Shown: positions 1-9,159 of the stretch, piece by piece
How the letters are laid out: each line of letters opens with the position of its first letter
Position numbering within the stretch: the stretch's first letter is position 1
Assembly (NCBI GenBank): GCA_949296245.1
Contig: CASFNW010000019.1
Coordinates: forward strand, 1 to 64,000
DNA: 64,000 nt
Reading direction: 5' to 3'
DNA from: an uncultured bacterium
GTDB lineage: Bacteria; Cyanobacteriota; Vampirovibrionia; Gastranaerophilales; Gastranaerophilaceae
Notes under the pieces: model-generated
Database searches by the model: none
Told to the model about the DNA's origin: nothing
Seen by the model: only the letters and a program-made list of their open reading frames with translations
Program-made: the position numbers and the translations under genes

Positions 1-78
1 AGACTCTAATGTATTTATCTTCAAAATTTTCTAAACGCTGACGCTAACGAAAATTTTGTTCGTAAATACAAAGAGTCT
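1..78. repeat. long imperfect inverted repeat at the window edge
   Basis: Three arms pair across a central loop: AGACTCT (1-7) with AGAGTCT (72-78), GTATTTA (11-17) with TAAATAC (63-69), and CAAAATTTTC (22-31) with GAAAATTTTG (49-58). It may extend to the left of the window. It could be a terminator, a small palindromic element or a recombination site; the sequence alone does not decide. Confidence 0.75.
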
Positions 79-93
79 GTAATCAAGGTTACA

Positions 94-231
94 ACGGCAA
101 AGCCGTATTACACTTCGTGTGCAGCTTCGCTGCAATTAAATTTTACACACCGCAATAGAAAAAAAGCAGGAGACAGATATGCCAAAAAGATACTCTGGTA
201 TCTTGATATACCGAAAGGAACCAAAGGTTCC
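94..231. repeat. run of five short hairpins, no recognised gene
   Basis: Five separate perfect hairpins follow the long palindrome: ACGGC-aaa-GCCGT (94-106), ACAC-ttc-GTGT (110-120), GCAGC-ttc-GCTGC (121-133), AAGATAC-tctg-GTATCTT (187-204) and GGAACC-aaa-GGTTCC (217-231). An 18-codon reading frame (179-235) with an AGGAG upstream overlaps the last two, but nothing shows it is translated. Similar hairpins recur near 16.6 kb and 32.8-33.3 kb. Confidence 0.7.
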
Positions 232-344
232 ATGATAGAGTGTTAAAATGATAAAAAGGAAATAAAAGAATGAAAGTTTCATCAATAAAAAATGCATCTA
301 ATCTGAATTACTAATAGTAAAGTGTATAAAAAATTCCGTTTACC

Positions 345-388
345 TTGTGCAACAAAATAGTTTTGTATAATATGTCTTGTGATATAAT
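345..388 (+). promoter_or_regulatory. probable dapL promoter region
   Basis: Two TATAAT hexamers lie upstream of dapL, at 366-371 and 383-388. The first has a TTGTGC 15 bases upstream; the second has a poor -35 match. The choice between them is uncertain. Confidence 0.35.
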
Positions 389-421
389 CATTGATACATA
401 TACAACAAAAGGAGTTTTAAT

Positions 422-1600
422 ATGAGACAATCGCAAAGACTTGATAAAATCCCTCCGTATTTGTTTGCGGAGATTGACAGAAAGATTGCCGAAGCAAAGG
501 CAAAAGGACATGAGATTATTTCTCTGGGGATAGGCGATCCCGATACTCCTACTATTCCTTCTGTTGTAGAAGCTATGCACAAAGCAATAGATAACCCGAA
601 AAACCATGATTATCCGCCTTATAACGGAACAGAAGCTTTTAGAAAAGCGTCTTGCGATTGGATGAAAAAGCGTTTTGGTGTAACTTTGAATCCCGATACC
701 GAAATGCTTTGCAATATCGGTTCTAAAGAAGCGATTGCTCATGTTTTCTTTGCTTTTGTGGATGAAGGAGATTACACACTTGTTCCGGATCCGGGGTATC
801 CTGTGTACAAAAATGCTACAATTTTTGCAGGCGGTACTCCTTATTCTATGCCGTTAAAAGCAGAAAACGGTTTTTTACCGGATTTTGATGCAATACCCGA
901 AGAAATTGCAAAAAAATCAAAACTTATGTTTTTAAATTATCCCAACAATCCTACAGCAGCAGTTGCGGATTTGGATTTTTACAAAAAGGCTGTTGATTTT
1001 TGTAAAAAGTATGATATTTTGCTCTGTTCTGATATGGCATATTCAGAAATGACATATGACGGTTACAAAGCACCTTCCGTACTGCAGGTTGAAGGCGCTA
1101 TGGATTGTGCAATCGAATTTTATTCACATTCAAAATCTTATAATATGACAGGCTGGAGAGTCGGTTTTGTATGCGGTAATGCTCAGGCGGTAAAGGCACT
1201 GGGTACTATCAAAAACAATATTGACTCCGGTACATTTAAAGCTATTCAAGAAGCGGCTATAGAGGCTTATAACGCACCGTCGGAACAGATTGAAAAACTC
1301 AATCAAATGTACAAAGAACGTAAAGAAGTTATGGAAGAAGGATTGAGAGACCTTGGCTGGAGCGTTGCTCCCTCAAAAGCTACTTTCTATCTCTGGCTTC
1401 CTGTTCCGGAAGGATTTACCTCTGAAGAATTTGTAACAGTGATGCTGGAAAAAGCTCATGTAGTAGTTCCTCCGGGAAACGGATACGGCAAATGCGGCGA
1501 AGGATTTTTCCGTATTGCATTGACAAGACCTGTTGATGAACTCAGAGAAGCCCTGAGACGTATGAAACGTGCAGGTATAAGCTATAAGATGACAAAATAA
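422..1600 (+). CDS. dapL: LL-diaminopimelate aminotransferase
   Basis: A PLP enzyme of aminotransferase class I that converts tetrahydrodipicolinate directly to LL-2,6-diaminopimelate, using glutamate as amino donor, for lysine and peptidoglycan synthesis. The 392 residues match the usual family length. The PLP-binding lysine lies in SHSKSYNMTGWR (Lys238), and the GIGDPDTPT and NYPNNPTAA motifs are present. The start has a good AAAGGAG about ten bases upstream. The DapF epimerase that uses its product is at 13.2 kb. Related aspartate or alanine aminotransferases are the main alternative, but the N-terminal motif set favours DapL. The gene is monocistronic and is followed by a repeat block. 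Confidence 0.9.
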   Translation: MRQSQRLDKIPPYLFAEIDRKIAEAKAKGHEIISLGIGDPDTPTIPSVVEAMHKAIDNPKNHDYPPYNGTEAFRKASCDWMKKRFGVTLNPDTEMLCNIGSKEAIAHVFFAFVDEGDYTLVPDPGYPVYKNATIFAGGTPYSMPLKAENGFLPDFDAIPEEIAKKSKLMFLNYPNNPTAAVADLDFYKKAVDFCKKYDILLCSDMAYSEMTYDGYKAPSVLQVEGAMDCAIEFYSHSKSYNMTGWRVGFVCGNAQAVKALGTIKNNIDSGTFKAIQEAAIEAYNAPSEQIEKLNQMYKERKEVMEEGLRDLGWSVAPSKATFYLWLPVPEGFTSEEFVTVMLEKAHVVVPPGNGYGKCGEGFFRIALTRPVDELREALRRMKRAGISYKMTK

Positions 1601-1617
1601 GATTAACAAAAATACTT

Positions 1618-1925
1618 CATCCTGAGTGAGTGAAAAAACTGAAGAATCTATTTAGCTATTTTCTTATATTCTTGCTTGAGATGTAGGCGAGGTACGAGCC
1701 GTACATATCAGGATGCCCTTCGGGATACGGCTGGCGCCTCAGAATGACGCAACAACCGTCATTCTGAGGAAACGAAGTGACCGAAGAATCTTTATGTAAT
1801 GGATTCTTAGCCATCTCGCAAAACGATACTTAATCGTTTTGCCCGGCAAAGTTTTATAGTCATTCCTGTATTTATTACATAATTCGATGACAAAAATTGT
1901 TATTCCTTTTTATTAGAAATAATAG
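1618..1925. repeat. dispersed repeat block, copy at 1.6 kb
   Basis: This gene-free stretch is a mosaic of repeat modules that recur elsewhere. Module a (1668-1748) is nearly identical to 51204-51283 and partly to 16667-16715. Module c is a hairpin with arms GCAAAACGAT (1818-1827) and ATCGTTTTGC (1833-1842), shared with 16741-16765. Module d (1861-1925) is shared with 19773-19835. An inverted pair of CCTCAGAATGAC and GTCATTCTGAGG lies at about 1736-1770. It sits between the convergent genes dapL and era. Confidence 0.85.
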
Positions 1926-1926
1926 A

Positions 1927-2814
1927 TTATACCCAGTTTTCAAGGTCGGGTGTTTTTTTGCGCCAGTCTTTGGATACTTTTACATTAAGCTCCAGATAAA
2001 CTTTTTTATCCAGCATTTTTTCCAGTTCTTTTCGTGCCTGCATACCGATTGTCTTTAGCATCTGACCTTTTTTGCCTATCATAATGCCTTTCTGGCTGTC
2101 ATGTTCAACATGTATCTGTGCGTATATTCTGTCTATATCGTTTTTTTCTTCATATCTTTCTATAATAACAGCAACGCTGTGGGGAATTTCATCTTTTGTA
2201 TTCAATAGAATTTTTTCTCTTATAATTTCCTGTGCAATTGAGCGCATGCTCTCATCTGTCAAGTCATCCTCCGCATAAATCGGTGCACCTTCCGGCAGTT
2301 TTCGCATAATTGTAGAAATCAAAGTATCAATATTTCTGCCCGTTTGAGCGGAGATTTTTGCTGTCGGCATGTTTTTGTCAAACAACAGTTTGTAGGTTAA
2401 AAGGTTTTGTTCTTTTTTTATCGGGTCTTTTAGTTTATCTACTTTGTTAAGTACAATAATAACTGGTATGTTTGTCTTTTTTAGAAGATTTTCGACTATC
2501 CATTTATCACCTGCGCCTGCAGGCTCTGATACATCGACTATAAACAAAATCAAATCTGCATCCGGAATAGAGCATTTTGCTTCGTCCATTAAAAATTCGC
2601 CGAGTTTGTCAACAGGTTTATGAATCCCCGGTGTATCGATAAAGACTATTTGTCCTTCTTCGTTTGTAAAAATGCCTTTGATTCTTTTTCGTGTTGTCTG
2701 TGCTTTGTCAGTAGCGATTACTATTTTCTGTCCTATAATTGTATTTAAAAGTGTAGACTTGCCGACATTAGGACGGCCTATAACAGCTACAAAACCGGAT
2801 TTAAAATCTTTCAT
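1927..2814 (-). CDS. era: GTPase Era
   Basis: A ribosome-associated GTPase that binds the 3' end of 16S rRNA and helps 30S maturation. The 295 residues include the G1 loop GRPNVGKST (13-21), DTPG, NKVD, and a C-terminal KH domain with GKKGQMLKTIG. A start nine codons upstream is possible, but the ATG at 2814 has AAGGA at a good distance and begins exactly as Era proteins do. It lies downstream of the TPR gene on the same strand with a gap of 56 bases, so the two are probably cotranscribed. Confidence 0.95.
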   Translation of the reverse strand: MKDFKSGFVAVIGRPNVGKSTLLNTIIGQKIVIATDKAQTTRKRIKGIFTNEEGQIVFIDTPGIHKPVDKLGEFLMDEAKCSIPDADLILFIVDVSEPAGAGDKWIVENLLKKTNIPVIIVLNKVDKLKDPIKKEQNLLTYKLLFDKNMPTAKISAQTGRNIDTLISTIMRKLPEGAPIYAEDDLTDESMRSIAQEIIREKILLNTKDEIPHSVAVIIERYEEKNDIDRIYAQIHVEHDSQKGIMIGKKGQMLKTIGMQARKELEKMLDKKVYLELNVKVSKDWRKKTPDLENWV

Positions 2815-2870
2815 ACAAAATAATTCCTTATGGGGCAAAACTGATATAAGGAATCATACAACAAAACAGG

Positions 2871-4325
2871 CTAAATTACATTCAGTTGTTTTTCAAGAAT
2901 TTGCGCATAGCCTATATCATCTATATTTAGGGCGATATTTTGTGCCTGTTCTAACAGAGAGTGAGCTTTTGTTTTGTTGCCGAGTTTTAGCATTACTGCG
3001 GCTGCTTTTTCAAAATTCTTTGCCATTTTTAAATCTGCATCGGTTTCTCTGTAGAATTTTGCGGAATCTTTATAATCTTTGAGCGCATTTACATTTTCAT
3101 TCAGCATTGCAAGCGAATCTCCTGAGCGTGACCAGATTGCTCCCATAACTTTATTGTTGTTGGTCTCTTTTGCAATACTTTTTGCAGCATCATAGTATGC
3201 ATAGGTGTTTTTTATATCGTATCTTTCTGCATACATATCAGCAATTTCCGAAAGAGCTTTTGTCTGGACTTTTAAGTTTTCTGCCTGTCCGGCATGGGAA
3301 ATTGCTGCATAATAATGCTGCATGGCGGGTTCAAAATATACAACATCGTTGTAGATTTCTGCCATGGAATAAAATGCTCTGGCTTTAAGGTTGTTGTCAT
3401 TTGTGGCTTTGTGTGCCTGATGATAGTATTTTAGGGCATCTTCAAGGTTGTCATTTTTGTCGTAAATTTGTCCGAGTTCAAAACAGGCAATACCTTCCGC
3501 ATTGGTATCACCTATTGTCAAAGATTTTTCAAGAGCTTCTTTAAAAGCAGCAATAGCTTTTTCCTGCTGATTTATTGCAGAGTATTTTTTGCCCTGCAAA
3601 ATTGCTTTTTTTATATTTTCATCAGCAGGAATATAAACACTGTGAGCGGCGGTTTGCTGCGATTGTGTTCCCTGCGTATTTGCTGTTGCTGCTGATTCCG
3701 AAGCAGGTTCTTCTTTATTTGACTGTACAAGATTCTGTGAAATAGGCTTCATGTCGCCTGTTTCTTTGTCCGGCAGTTTTACAAGAAAATCTTCATTTAC
3801 TGTAGTCGGGTCGGATTTGTAATCTACCTGCTGCAAGAATAGTGCATCAATCCAGTTTTCGACAACTTTTGACTTTTTGTCCAGAGTTACCGAAATGAAT
3901 TTGTCCAGCACATTTGAGGCATTTTTAAGATTAGACTGTATGAGTTTTTTATCAGGTTCACTTTTTTGTGATTCCGTGCCGGCAAGCGACAGATATTGTT
4001 CTACCTCCTGCAGTATATTGGGAGGAGAGCCTATTGCAAGTGCGGTATTTTTAAAATCCGTAAGAATCTGGGCAATATTTACTTTAGACTTAGAATAATC
4101 GATAGCGGATTTTTTTCCGTTAGGAAATTCGTGCCTTGTGTAAGCACTTTTTCCGTCGGGATTAACTGAACCGTAAGGGTTTGTAGTATTAGATTTAGAG
4201 CGATTTTCCCTGTTTAAGTCAGACGACTGAGAGGATTGTTCATCCTCATCTTTGCTGCCAACCGGCTTTTTCGTCTGCGGCGGCACATATGGTTTTATTT
4301 GTACCGGATAAATACTGTTATACAA
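2871..4325 (-). CDS. TPR-repeat protein with low-complexity N-terminus
   Basis: 484 residues. The first 100 are polar and proline/serine/lysine-rich, with no signal peptide. Residues from about 230 to the end form successive helical pairs of TPR type, such as IACFELGQIYDKNDNLEDAL followed by similar units. Such repeats usually hold protein partners. The middle section is Gln/Ser/Thr-rich. It appears to be the first gene of a two-gene unit with era, but no functional link is known. The specific family was not recognised. Confidence 0.8.
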   Translation of the reverse strand: MYNSIYPVQIKPYVPPQTKKPVGSKDEDEQSSQSSDLNRENRSKSNTTNPYGSVNPDGKSAYTRHEFPNGKKSAIDYSKSKVNIAQILTDFKNTALAIGSPPNILQEVEQYLSLAGTESQKSEPDKKLIQSNLKNASNVLDKFISVTLDKKSKVVENWIDALFLQQVDYKSDPTTVNEDFLVKLPDKETGDMKPISQNLVQSNKEEPASESAATANTQGTQSQQTAAHSVYIPADENIKKAILQGKKYSAINQQEKAIAAFKEALEKSLTIGDTNAEGIACFELGQIYDKNDNLEDALKYYHQAHKATNDNNLKARAFYSMAEIYNDVVYFEPAMQHYYAAISHAGQAENLKVQTKALSEIADMYAERYDIKNTYAYYDAAKSIAKETNNNKVMGAIWSRSGDSLAMLNENVNALKDYKDSAKFYRETDADLKMAKNFEKAAAVMLKLGNKTKAHSLLEQAQNIALNIDDIGYAQILEKQLNVI

Positions 4326-4794
4326 ATTTTAACACCCTTGATAATTTGCCCTAACATCGATATCGGTATATCAAAGCTTTAGTTAAATATTTTGTTTAAA
4401 AATCCTTCATCTGGCGGAAAATATTTTGTCAGCCATGCTTTGTTACTTACCGATTGTGCTTTATATTTAATGATTACGGGTAAAAAGTCATGAACATGTC
4501 GCATAAAAAGATGAATATGTTGCGAATTATTCATAATAATGTATGATTTTCTGCAACTAAAGTATGTGTAGAATAACACTATACTCCTTAAATAAAGACG
4601 ACGATACGCATATCCCTAATCTAATAGCTATGAACCTACGAGTCCATAGCTTTTTTTTGCGAATTTGCTATATAAATCCCAACGATTTTACCTATTTTAG
4701 TATAAACTGCTATACATATGCCAGAGTTACGTAATTCAAAAAAAGCATATACTGTTATATAATTAGCTTGTACAAATTTTTACGGGAGTTAAGA
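4326..4794. other. intergenic region, no convincing gene
   Basis: It holds one rho-independent-type hairpin (4626-4658, listed separately) and a minus-strand 66-codon reading frame (4379-4579) with a faint resemblance to Y1 transposase fragments, which was not accepted as a gene. A short match to module d of the dispersed repeat, GTTACGTAATTC, lies near 4730. Confidence 0.5.
4626..4658 (+). terminator. orphan terminator hairpin
   Basis: Arms AGCTATG (4626-4632) and CATAGCT (4645-4651) are followed by eight T. No plus-strand gene precedes it, so it may end a small RNA or be a leftover. Confidence 0.6.
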
Positions 4795-5670
4795 ATGAAA
4801 GAATTTTTTGAACTGCATAAAGATTTTATACTGACTATTTTACCGGATTTTTTGCATAACAAATGGACAATCATGGTAATAAACATACTAATCTTTGCCG
4901 CAATAGTTAAACTTGCAAACTTTTTTATTGAGAAATTTTTATCCAGAATTATTAAATACAAAGACGATTTTGAGTTTAAAAAGCAGCTTATTACTTTGGA
5001 ATCTATAATAAAATCTATAGTTGACACGATTATCGTTGCTTTTGCCGTTATGTATATATTAAACGGACTCGGTGTTGATATAAGACCTATTTTAACAGCA
5101 GCAGGGGTTTTAGGTGTTGCAGTAGGTTTCGGTGCAAAAAGATTTTTTGAAGACATCATAACAGGCATGTCCTTGATACTGGAAGGGCAGGTGCGTGTCG
5201 GTGATTATATAGAAATTAACGGACACGAAGGCGTGGTTGAAAAAGTCGATATTAAACTTATACAGCTTAGAGATATAAAAGGACGTGTCCATTATTTAAG
5301 AAACGGTATGGTGGATACGATTGTGAATTATACAAGAGAGTACTCATATTATATTTTTGATATCGGAATAGACTACAGCCAGAATATAGACAGAGTAATA
5401 GAAGTGCTGAAACAAACAGATATTGATTTTCGAAATAACGCAGCCGCAAAAGACTATGTGCTTGCTCCTTTAGAGATTCTCGGGGTGGACAGTTTTCAGG
5501 ATTCTGCTATTATAATCAGATCCAGAATAAAAACACTGCCTATAAAACAGTGGGAAGTAGGAAGAGAGTTTAATAAATATATTAAACAAAAATTTGATGA
5601 AAACGGCATTGATATCCCGTTCCCTCAGCTGACAATGCATATGATAAACGAAGTAAAAAATAATTCATGA
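4795..5670 (+). CDS. small-conductance mechanosensitive channel (MscS family)
   Basis: An inner-membrane channel that opens under membrane tension to release solutes in osmotic downshock. The 291 residues begin with two hydrophobic segments, then the pore helix ILTAAGVLGVAVGFGAKRFF and the beta domain EGQVRVGDYIEINGHEGVVE that define MscS proteins. The ATG at 4795 has GGGAG nine bases upstream and is preferred over one nine codons earlier. It is close in size to E. coli MscS (286 residues). It stands alone, with rsfS following 55 bases later. Confidence 0.9.
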   Translation: MKEFFELHKDFILTILPDFLHNKWTIMVINILIFAAIVKLANFFIEKFLSRIIKYKDDFEFKKQLITLESIIKSIVDTIIVAFAVMYILNGLGVDIRPILTAAGVLGVAVGFGAKRFFEDIITGMSLILEGQVRVGDYIEINGHEGVVEKVDIKLIQLRDIKGRVHYLRNGMVDTIVNYTREYSYYIFDIGIDYSQNIDRVIEVLKQTDIDFRNNAAAKDYVLAPLEILGVDSFQDSAIIIRSRIKTLPIKQWEVGREFNKYIKQKFDENGIDIPFPQLTMHMINEVKNNS

Positions 5671-5725
5671 TAAAATGGTTTTACATCACATAAAAACATT
5701 AAAAGACAAAAGAGGGAATTAAAAG

Positions 5726-6121
5726 TTGGCACAAATAAGTTCATACAAACTGGCAAGTGTTGTTGCAAGAATATTAGACGACAAACTTGCAAAAGATATA
5801 GCAATTTTGAATATAAGTAATGTTTCTGTACTTGCGGATTATTTTGTTATCTGTTCTGCAGACACAAATACTCAGGTAAAAGCACTTACGGGCTATGTAA
5901 GAGACAGGATTAAACATCTTTTTGAAAGAATCCCCGCCGGAGAAGAAAATGATTTGAGAAACAGATGGAATCTTCTTGATTACGGCGATGTTATTGTGCA
6001 TATTCTTCACAGGGAAGAGAGAGAAACTTATGCTATAGAAAAATTCTGGTCTCATGCACACAAAATAGAAAAAGAAGCCTGGGAAGAAGAATCAAAAGAA
6101 TATTCAGAATATGAGCAGTAA
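5726..6121 (+). CDS. rsfS: ribosomal silencing factor RsfS
   Basis: Binds ribosomal protein L14 and blocks subunit joining when nutrients are short. The 131 residues carry the Iojap/RsfS core: ADYFVICSADTNTQVKAL and the W..LDYGDVIVHI segment. It uses a TTG start with GAGGG ten bases upstream; no ATG is available in the right place. The C-terminal 20 residues are acidic (EEESKEYSEYEQ), a tail beyond the conserved domain. Confidence 0.93.
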   Translation: MAQISSYKLASVVARILDDKLAKDIAILNISNVSVLADYFVICSADTNTQVKALTGYVRDRIKHLFERIPAGEENDLRNRWNLLDYGDVIVHILHREERETYAIEKFWSHAHKIEKEAWEEESKEYSEYEQ

Positions 6122-6233
6122 TCTTTTTTAATAATTACCTGCATATAAATTACTTTTAATATATAATTTGTTTGTAACAGGGGCGCTCAGACAAAATACA
6201 TGCGTTCGTGTCCGATAAAGGCAAAGGGAGACT

Positions 6234-7373
6234 ATGGCAAAAGAAAAGAAAAAAATAAAAGTTGCATTTCCTCACATGGGAAACATTTATATTGCGTGGG
6301 GTTCAGCATTGAGGAGACTGGGTATAGAGCCTTATATCCCGCCTTATACCAGTAAAAGAACTCTGTCTTTGGGTACAAAAAACAGCCCCGAGTCTATCTG
6401 TCTGCCTTACAAACTTATTCTTGGCAACTTTATTGAAGCTATAGAAGGCGGTGCTGATTATGTTGCAATGATTTCATCTCCCGGGATTTGCCGTCTCGGT
6501 GAATACGGCGCCGGTATTCAAAATACGCTGGAAGATATGGGATACCATGCAAATTACATTGAACTGCAGCTATATGACGGAATTAAGGGTATGTTCCGCT
6601 TCCTGACACAGTTAAGCGGTGTAAAAAATCCGGTTACAATTATCAGAGCTATTGTTTTTGCTTTCAGAAAAGTCTTTGCAGCAGACAGAATGGAGACAAT
6701 GCTTTCTTACTACAGAGCAAGAGAAATAAAAACAGGCGAAGCAGAAAAAGCATTTAAAAAAGGTATGAAGCTTATCTATGAAGCAAACCATTACCGTGAA
6801 CTCAAAAAAGCGGAAAAAGAAGCAAAGGCTATGATGCAAAAGGTCGAAATCGACCCTAAAAGAGATGTTTTGCATGTAGATTTGACAGGTGAAATCTATC
6901 TTGTTCAGGATCCTTTTTCTAACCAGAATATAGAACGAGAACTTGGGAAAATGGGTGTGCAGACAAGAAGGACTCTAACTGTTTCGAGCTTTTTAAAAGA
7001 TGCAATTATACCCAAAATGTTTGTTAAGGGAGAAACCCATCTTGAACGTGCTTTCAGACTTGCAAAACCTTATTTATCAAGAGATATAGGCGGTGATTCT
7101 CTGGAGTGTGTTTCTGATATTGTTTATGCAAACGAAAAAGGTAAAGACGGCATTATTCATATCAGCCCGTTTACCTGCATGCCGGAGATTATGTCTCAGA
7201 ACTTTTTCCCTGCAATGAGAGAGAATTGTGAGATTCCAATACTTCCTTTAATTATGGATGAACAAACAGGAAAAGCCGGTTATATCACACGTCTTGAAGC
7301 TTTTGTTGATTTGATGAGAAGACGAAAAAGAAAAAAAGAACAGCAGTCTGCTCAAACAGCTGCAGCAAAATAG
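6234..7373 (+). CDS. acyl-CoA dehydratase activase-related protein (CoA protein activase family)
   Basis: 379 residues related to the Fe-S domain of the 2-hydroxyacyl-CoA dehydratase system (COG3581-like). The N-terminus KVAFPHMGNIYIAWGSAL and the cysteine contexts ESICLPYK, SPGICRLGEY and SPFTCMPE are typical of this group and probably bind an iron-sulfur cluster. The C-terminus is very basic (RRRKRKKEQQ). The companion ATPase and partner subunit that usually neighbour this gene are not in the window. GGGAG precedes the start. The substrate is unknown, and the role in fermentation or cofactor-dependent activation is inferred. Confidence 0.75.
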   Translation: MAKEKKKIKVAFPHMGNIYIAWGSALRRLGIEPYIPPYTSKRTLSLGTKNSPESICLPYKLILGNFIEAIEGGADYVAMISSPGICRLGEYGAGIQNTLEDMGYHANYIELQLYDGIKGMFRFLTQLSGVKNPVTIIRAIVFAFRKVFAADRMETMLSYYRAREIKTGEAEKAFKKGMKLIYEANHYRELKKAEKEAKAMMQKVEIDPKRDVLHVDLTGEIYLVQDPFSNQNIERELGKMGVQTRRTLTVSSFLKDAIIPKMFVKGETHLERAFRLAKPYLSRDIGGDSLECVSDIVYANEKGKDGIIHISPFTCMPEIMSQNFFPAMRENCEIPILPLIMDEQTGKAGYITRLEAFVDLMRRRKRKKEQQSAQTAAAK

Positions 7374-7461
7374 TCTTTGAAAATAATAAGGTAATATGCA
7401 TATTCTGGCATATTCTGTGCTAAAATTTATTCAAGGAATTAGATATTAAGGAAGATTAAAT

Positions 7462-8913
7462 ATGGTTTCACAAGCGGTTAGAGATAAATACGAAGTTGTT
7501 ATAGGTCTTGAGGTTCACGCCCAGTTAAAGACTAAATCAAAAATCTTTGCACCTGATTCTACAGAGTTCGGTGCAGAGCCAAATACTCATACAAGCACTA
7601 TTACTCTGGGAATGCCCGGGGTATTGCCTGTTTTAAACAAAGAATGTGTCAATATGGGCATCTTACTGGGACTTGCGCTGAATTGTGAAATTCCTGCAAG
7701 ATGTAAATTTGACAGAAAGCAGTATTTTTATCCCGACCTGCCGAAAGGTTATCAGATTTCTCAGTATGACCAGCCGATTTGTGTCAACGGTTATATAAAT
7801 ATCAAAGGCAAAAAAATCGGTATTACCCGTGCACACCTTGAAGAAGATGCAGGAAAACTGGTTCACGCAGGTGCTGACGGACTTGCAGGTTCATTATATT
7901 CTCTTGTTGATTTGAATCGTGCCGGTACACCGCTTTTAGAAATTGTATCGGAACCCGATATGCGCTCAAGCGAAGAAGCAAGAGCTTATATGGAAGAATT
8001 GAGAAATATTGTCCGCTATATCGGTGTTTGCGACGGCAACCTTGAAGAAGGTTCAATGAGATGCGACGCAAATATTTCTGTAATGCCCAAAGGTTCAGAC
8101 AAATTCGGCACACGTGCAGAGATTAAAAATATCAACAGCTTTTCCGCATTGCAAAGAGCTATAGAATATGAAATAGACCGTCAAATTGAAATTGTGGAAG
8201 AAGGCGGCGAAGTTGATCAGGAAACCAGACTCTGGGATGATAACCAGAAGGTTACAAAAACCATGAGAAGCAAAGAAGATGCCAACGATTACCGTTACTT
8301 CCCCGAGCCTGACTTGATGCCCGTAGAAATTTCAAGAGAATGGGTTGAAGAAATCAGAGCAAAAATGCCTGAACTCCCCGAAGCAAAACGTAAAAGATAT
8401 GAAAGCCTCGGATTAAGTGCTTATGATGCAAATGTCATGGTAGAACAGATGGAAACAGCTCTTTTCTATGACGAGGTATTAAAACTCGGCGCTGATTACA
8501 GAATCGCAAATAATCTGCTTGTGGGCGATATCACGGCATATTTAAAAGAAAATAATGTAAATATCAACGAAACAAAGCTTACACCGAATGCTCTTGCAGA
8601 GCTTGTTGATTTGATTGTTAAAGGAACAATTTCCAATAACATAGCGAAGAAAATTCTTCCTCAAATGCTGCAAAACGGTGCATGCGCTAAAGAAATTGTA
8701 GAAAAAGAAGGTCTTAGCGTAATTTCCGATGAAGGTGCAATAAAAGAACTTGTACAAAAAGTTGTTGCAAATAACCCTGCGCAGGTTCAGGCTTACAAAA
8801 ACGGAAAAACGAATCTTATGGGATTCTTCGTCGGCCAGATTATGAAAGAAACCAAAGGCAGAGCAAATCCGCAGGTTATAAACAAACTTCTTGCCGAAGA
8901 ATTGAGCAAGTAG
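7462..8913 (+). CDS. gatB: aspartyl/glutamyl-tRNA amidotransferase subunit B
   Basis: Subunit of GatCAB, which amidates Glu-tRNA(Gln) and/or Asp-tRNA(Asn). The 483 residues carry VVIGLEVHAQL, FDRKQYFYPDLPKGYQISQ, RAGTPLLEIVSEPD and GSMRCDANIS, and end in the GatB/YqeY helical domain. AAGGA precedes the ATG. GatA and GatC are not nearby, so the subunits are dispersed, as is common. Length equals the family norm. Confidence 0.97.
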   Translation: MVSQAVRDKYEVVIGLEVHAQLKTKSKIFAPDSTEFGAEPNTHTSTITLGMPGVLPVLNKECVNMGILLGLALNCEIPARCKFDRKQYFYPDLPKGYQISQYDQPICVNGYINIKGKKIGITRAHLEEDAGKLVHAGADGLAGSLYSLVDLNRAGTPLLEIVSEPDMRSSEEARAYMEELRNIVRYIGVCDGNLEEGSMRCDANISVMPKGSDKFGTRAEIKNINSFSALQRAIEYEIDRQIEIVEEGGEVDQETRLWDDNQKVTKTMRSKEDANDYRYFPEPDLMPVEISREWVEEIRAKMPELPEAKRKRYESLGLSAYDANVMVEQMETALFYDEVLKLGADYRIANNLLVGDITAYLKENNVNINETKLTPNALAELVDLIVKGTISNNIAKKILPQMLQNGACAKEIVEKEGLSVISDEGAIKELVQKVVANNPAQVQAYKNGKTNLMGFFVGQIMKETKGRANPQVINKLLAEELSK

Positions 8914-8972
8914 CTTTGTTTGTTGCCATAGAATTATAGTCCTTGAATAATAAATGTTATCGGTATATAAAA

Positions 8973-9010
8973 TTTTCACTGAATCATTCAACAATACAAT
9001 TCAGTGAAAA
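8973..9010. terminator. hairpin downstream of gatB
   Basis: Arms TTTTCACTGAAT (8973-8984) and ATTCAGTGAAAA (8999-9010) form a 12-bp stem. No strong T run follows on the plus strand, so its role as a gatB terminator is likely but not certain. Confidence 0.5.
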
Positions 9011-9096
9011 AAGTTAGCTATGCTTTAGAAAGAATCAGTACAAGCATTTTGCAGATTCTTTGATGTTGGTATTTTTCACATTCATTACAAAATAAA

Positions 9097-9121
9097 AAAC
9101 CTCTTTTTTAAAAAGAGGTTT
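9097..9121. terminator. bidirectional terminator
   Basis: AAACCTCTTTTTT pairs with AAAAAGAGGTTT. It lies between the ends of gatB and the minus-strand coiled-coil gene and is flanked by A/T tracts on both sides. Confidence 0.8.
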
Positions 9122-9159
9122 ATCAATTAATTATTTAATCAAAAGTCAATTATACACAT

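Noticed and set aside
179-235. 18-codon frame with an AGGAG at the window start
   Set aside because: It overlaps two hairpins and shows no sign of conservation; chance is likely.
2672-3082. 136-codon frame opposite era and the TPR gene
   Set aside because: It spans two genes in antisense and has no motif.
4379-4579. Minus-strand 66-codon frame with YIIMNNSQHIHLF
   Set aside because: The NSQHIHLF stretch faintly resembles the PNHIHLL motif of Y1 transposases, but the second half has no recognisable motif, and the frame is short and lacks a clear ribosome site. At best a decayed fragment.
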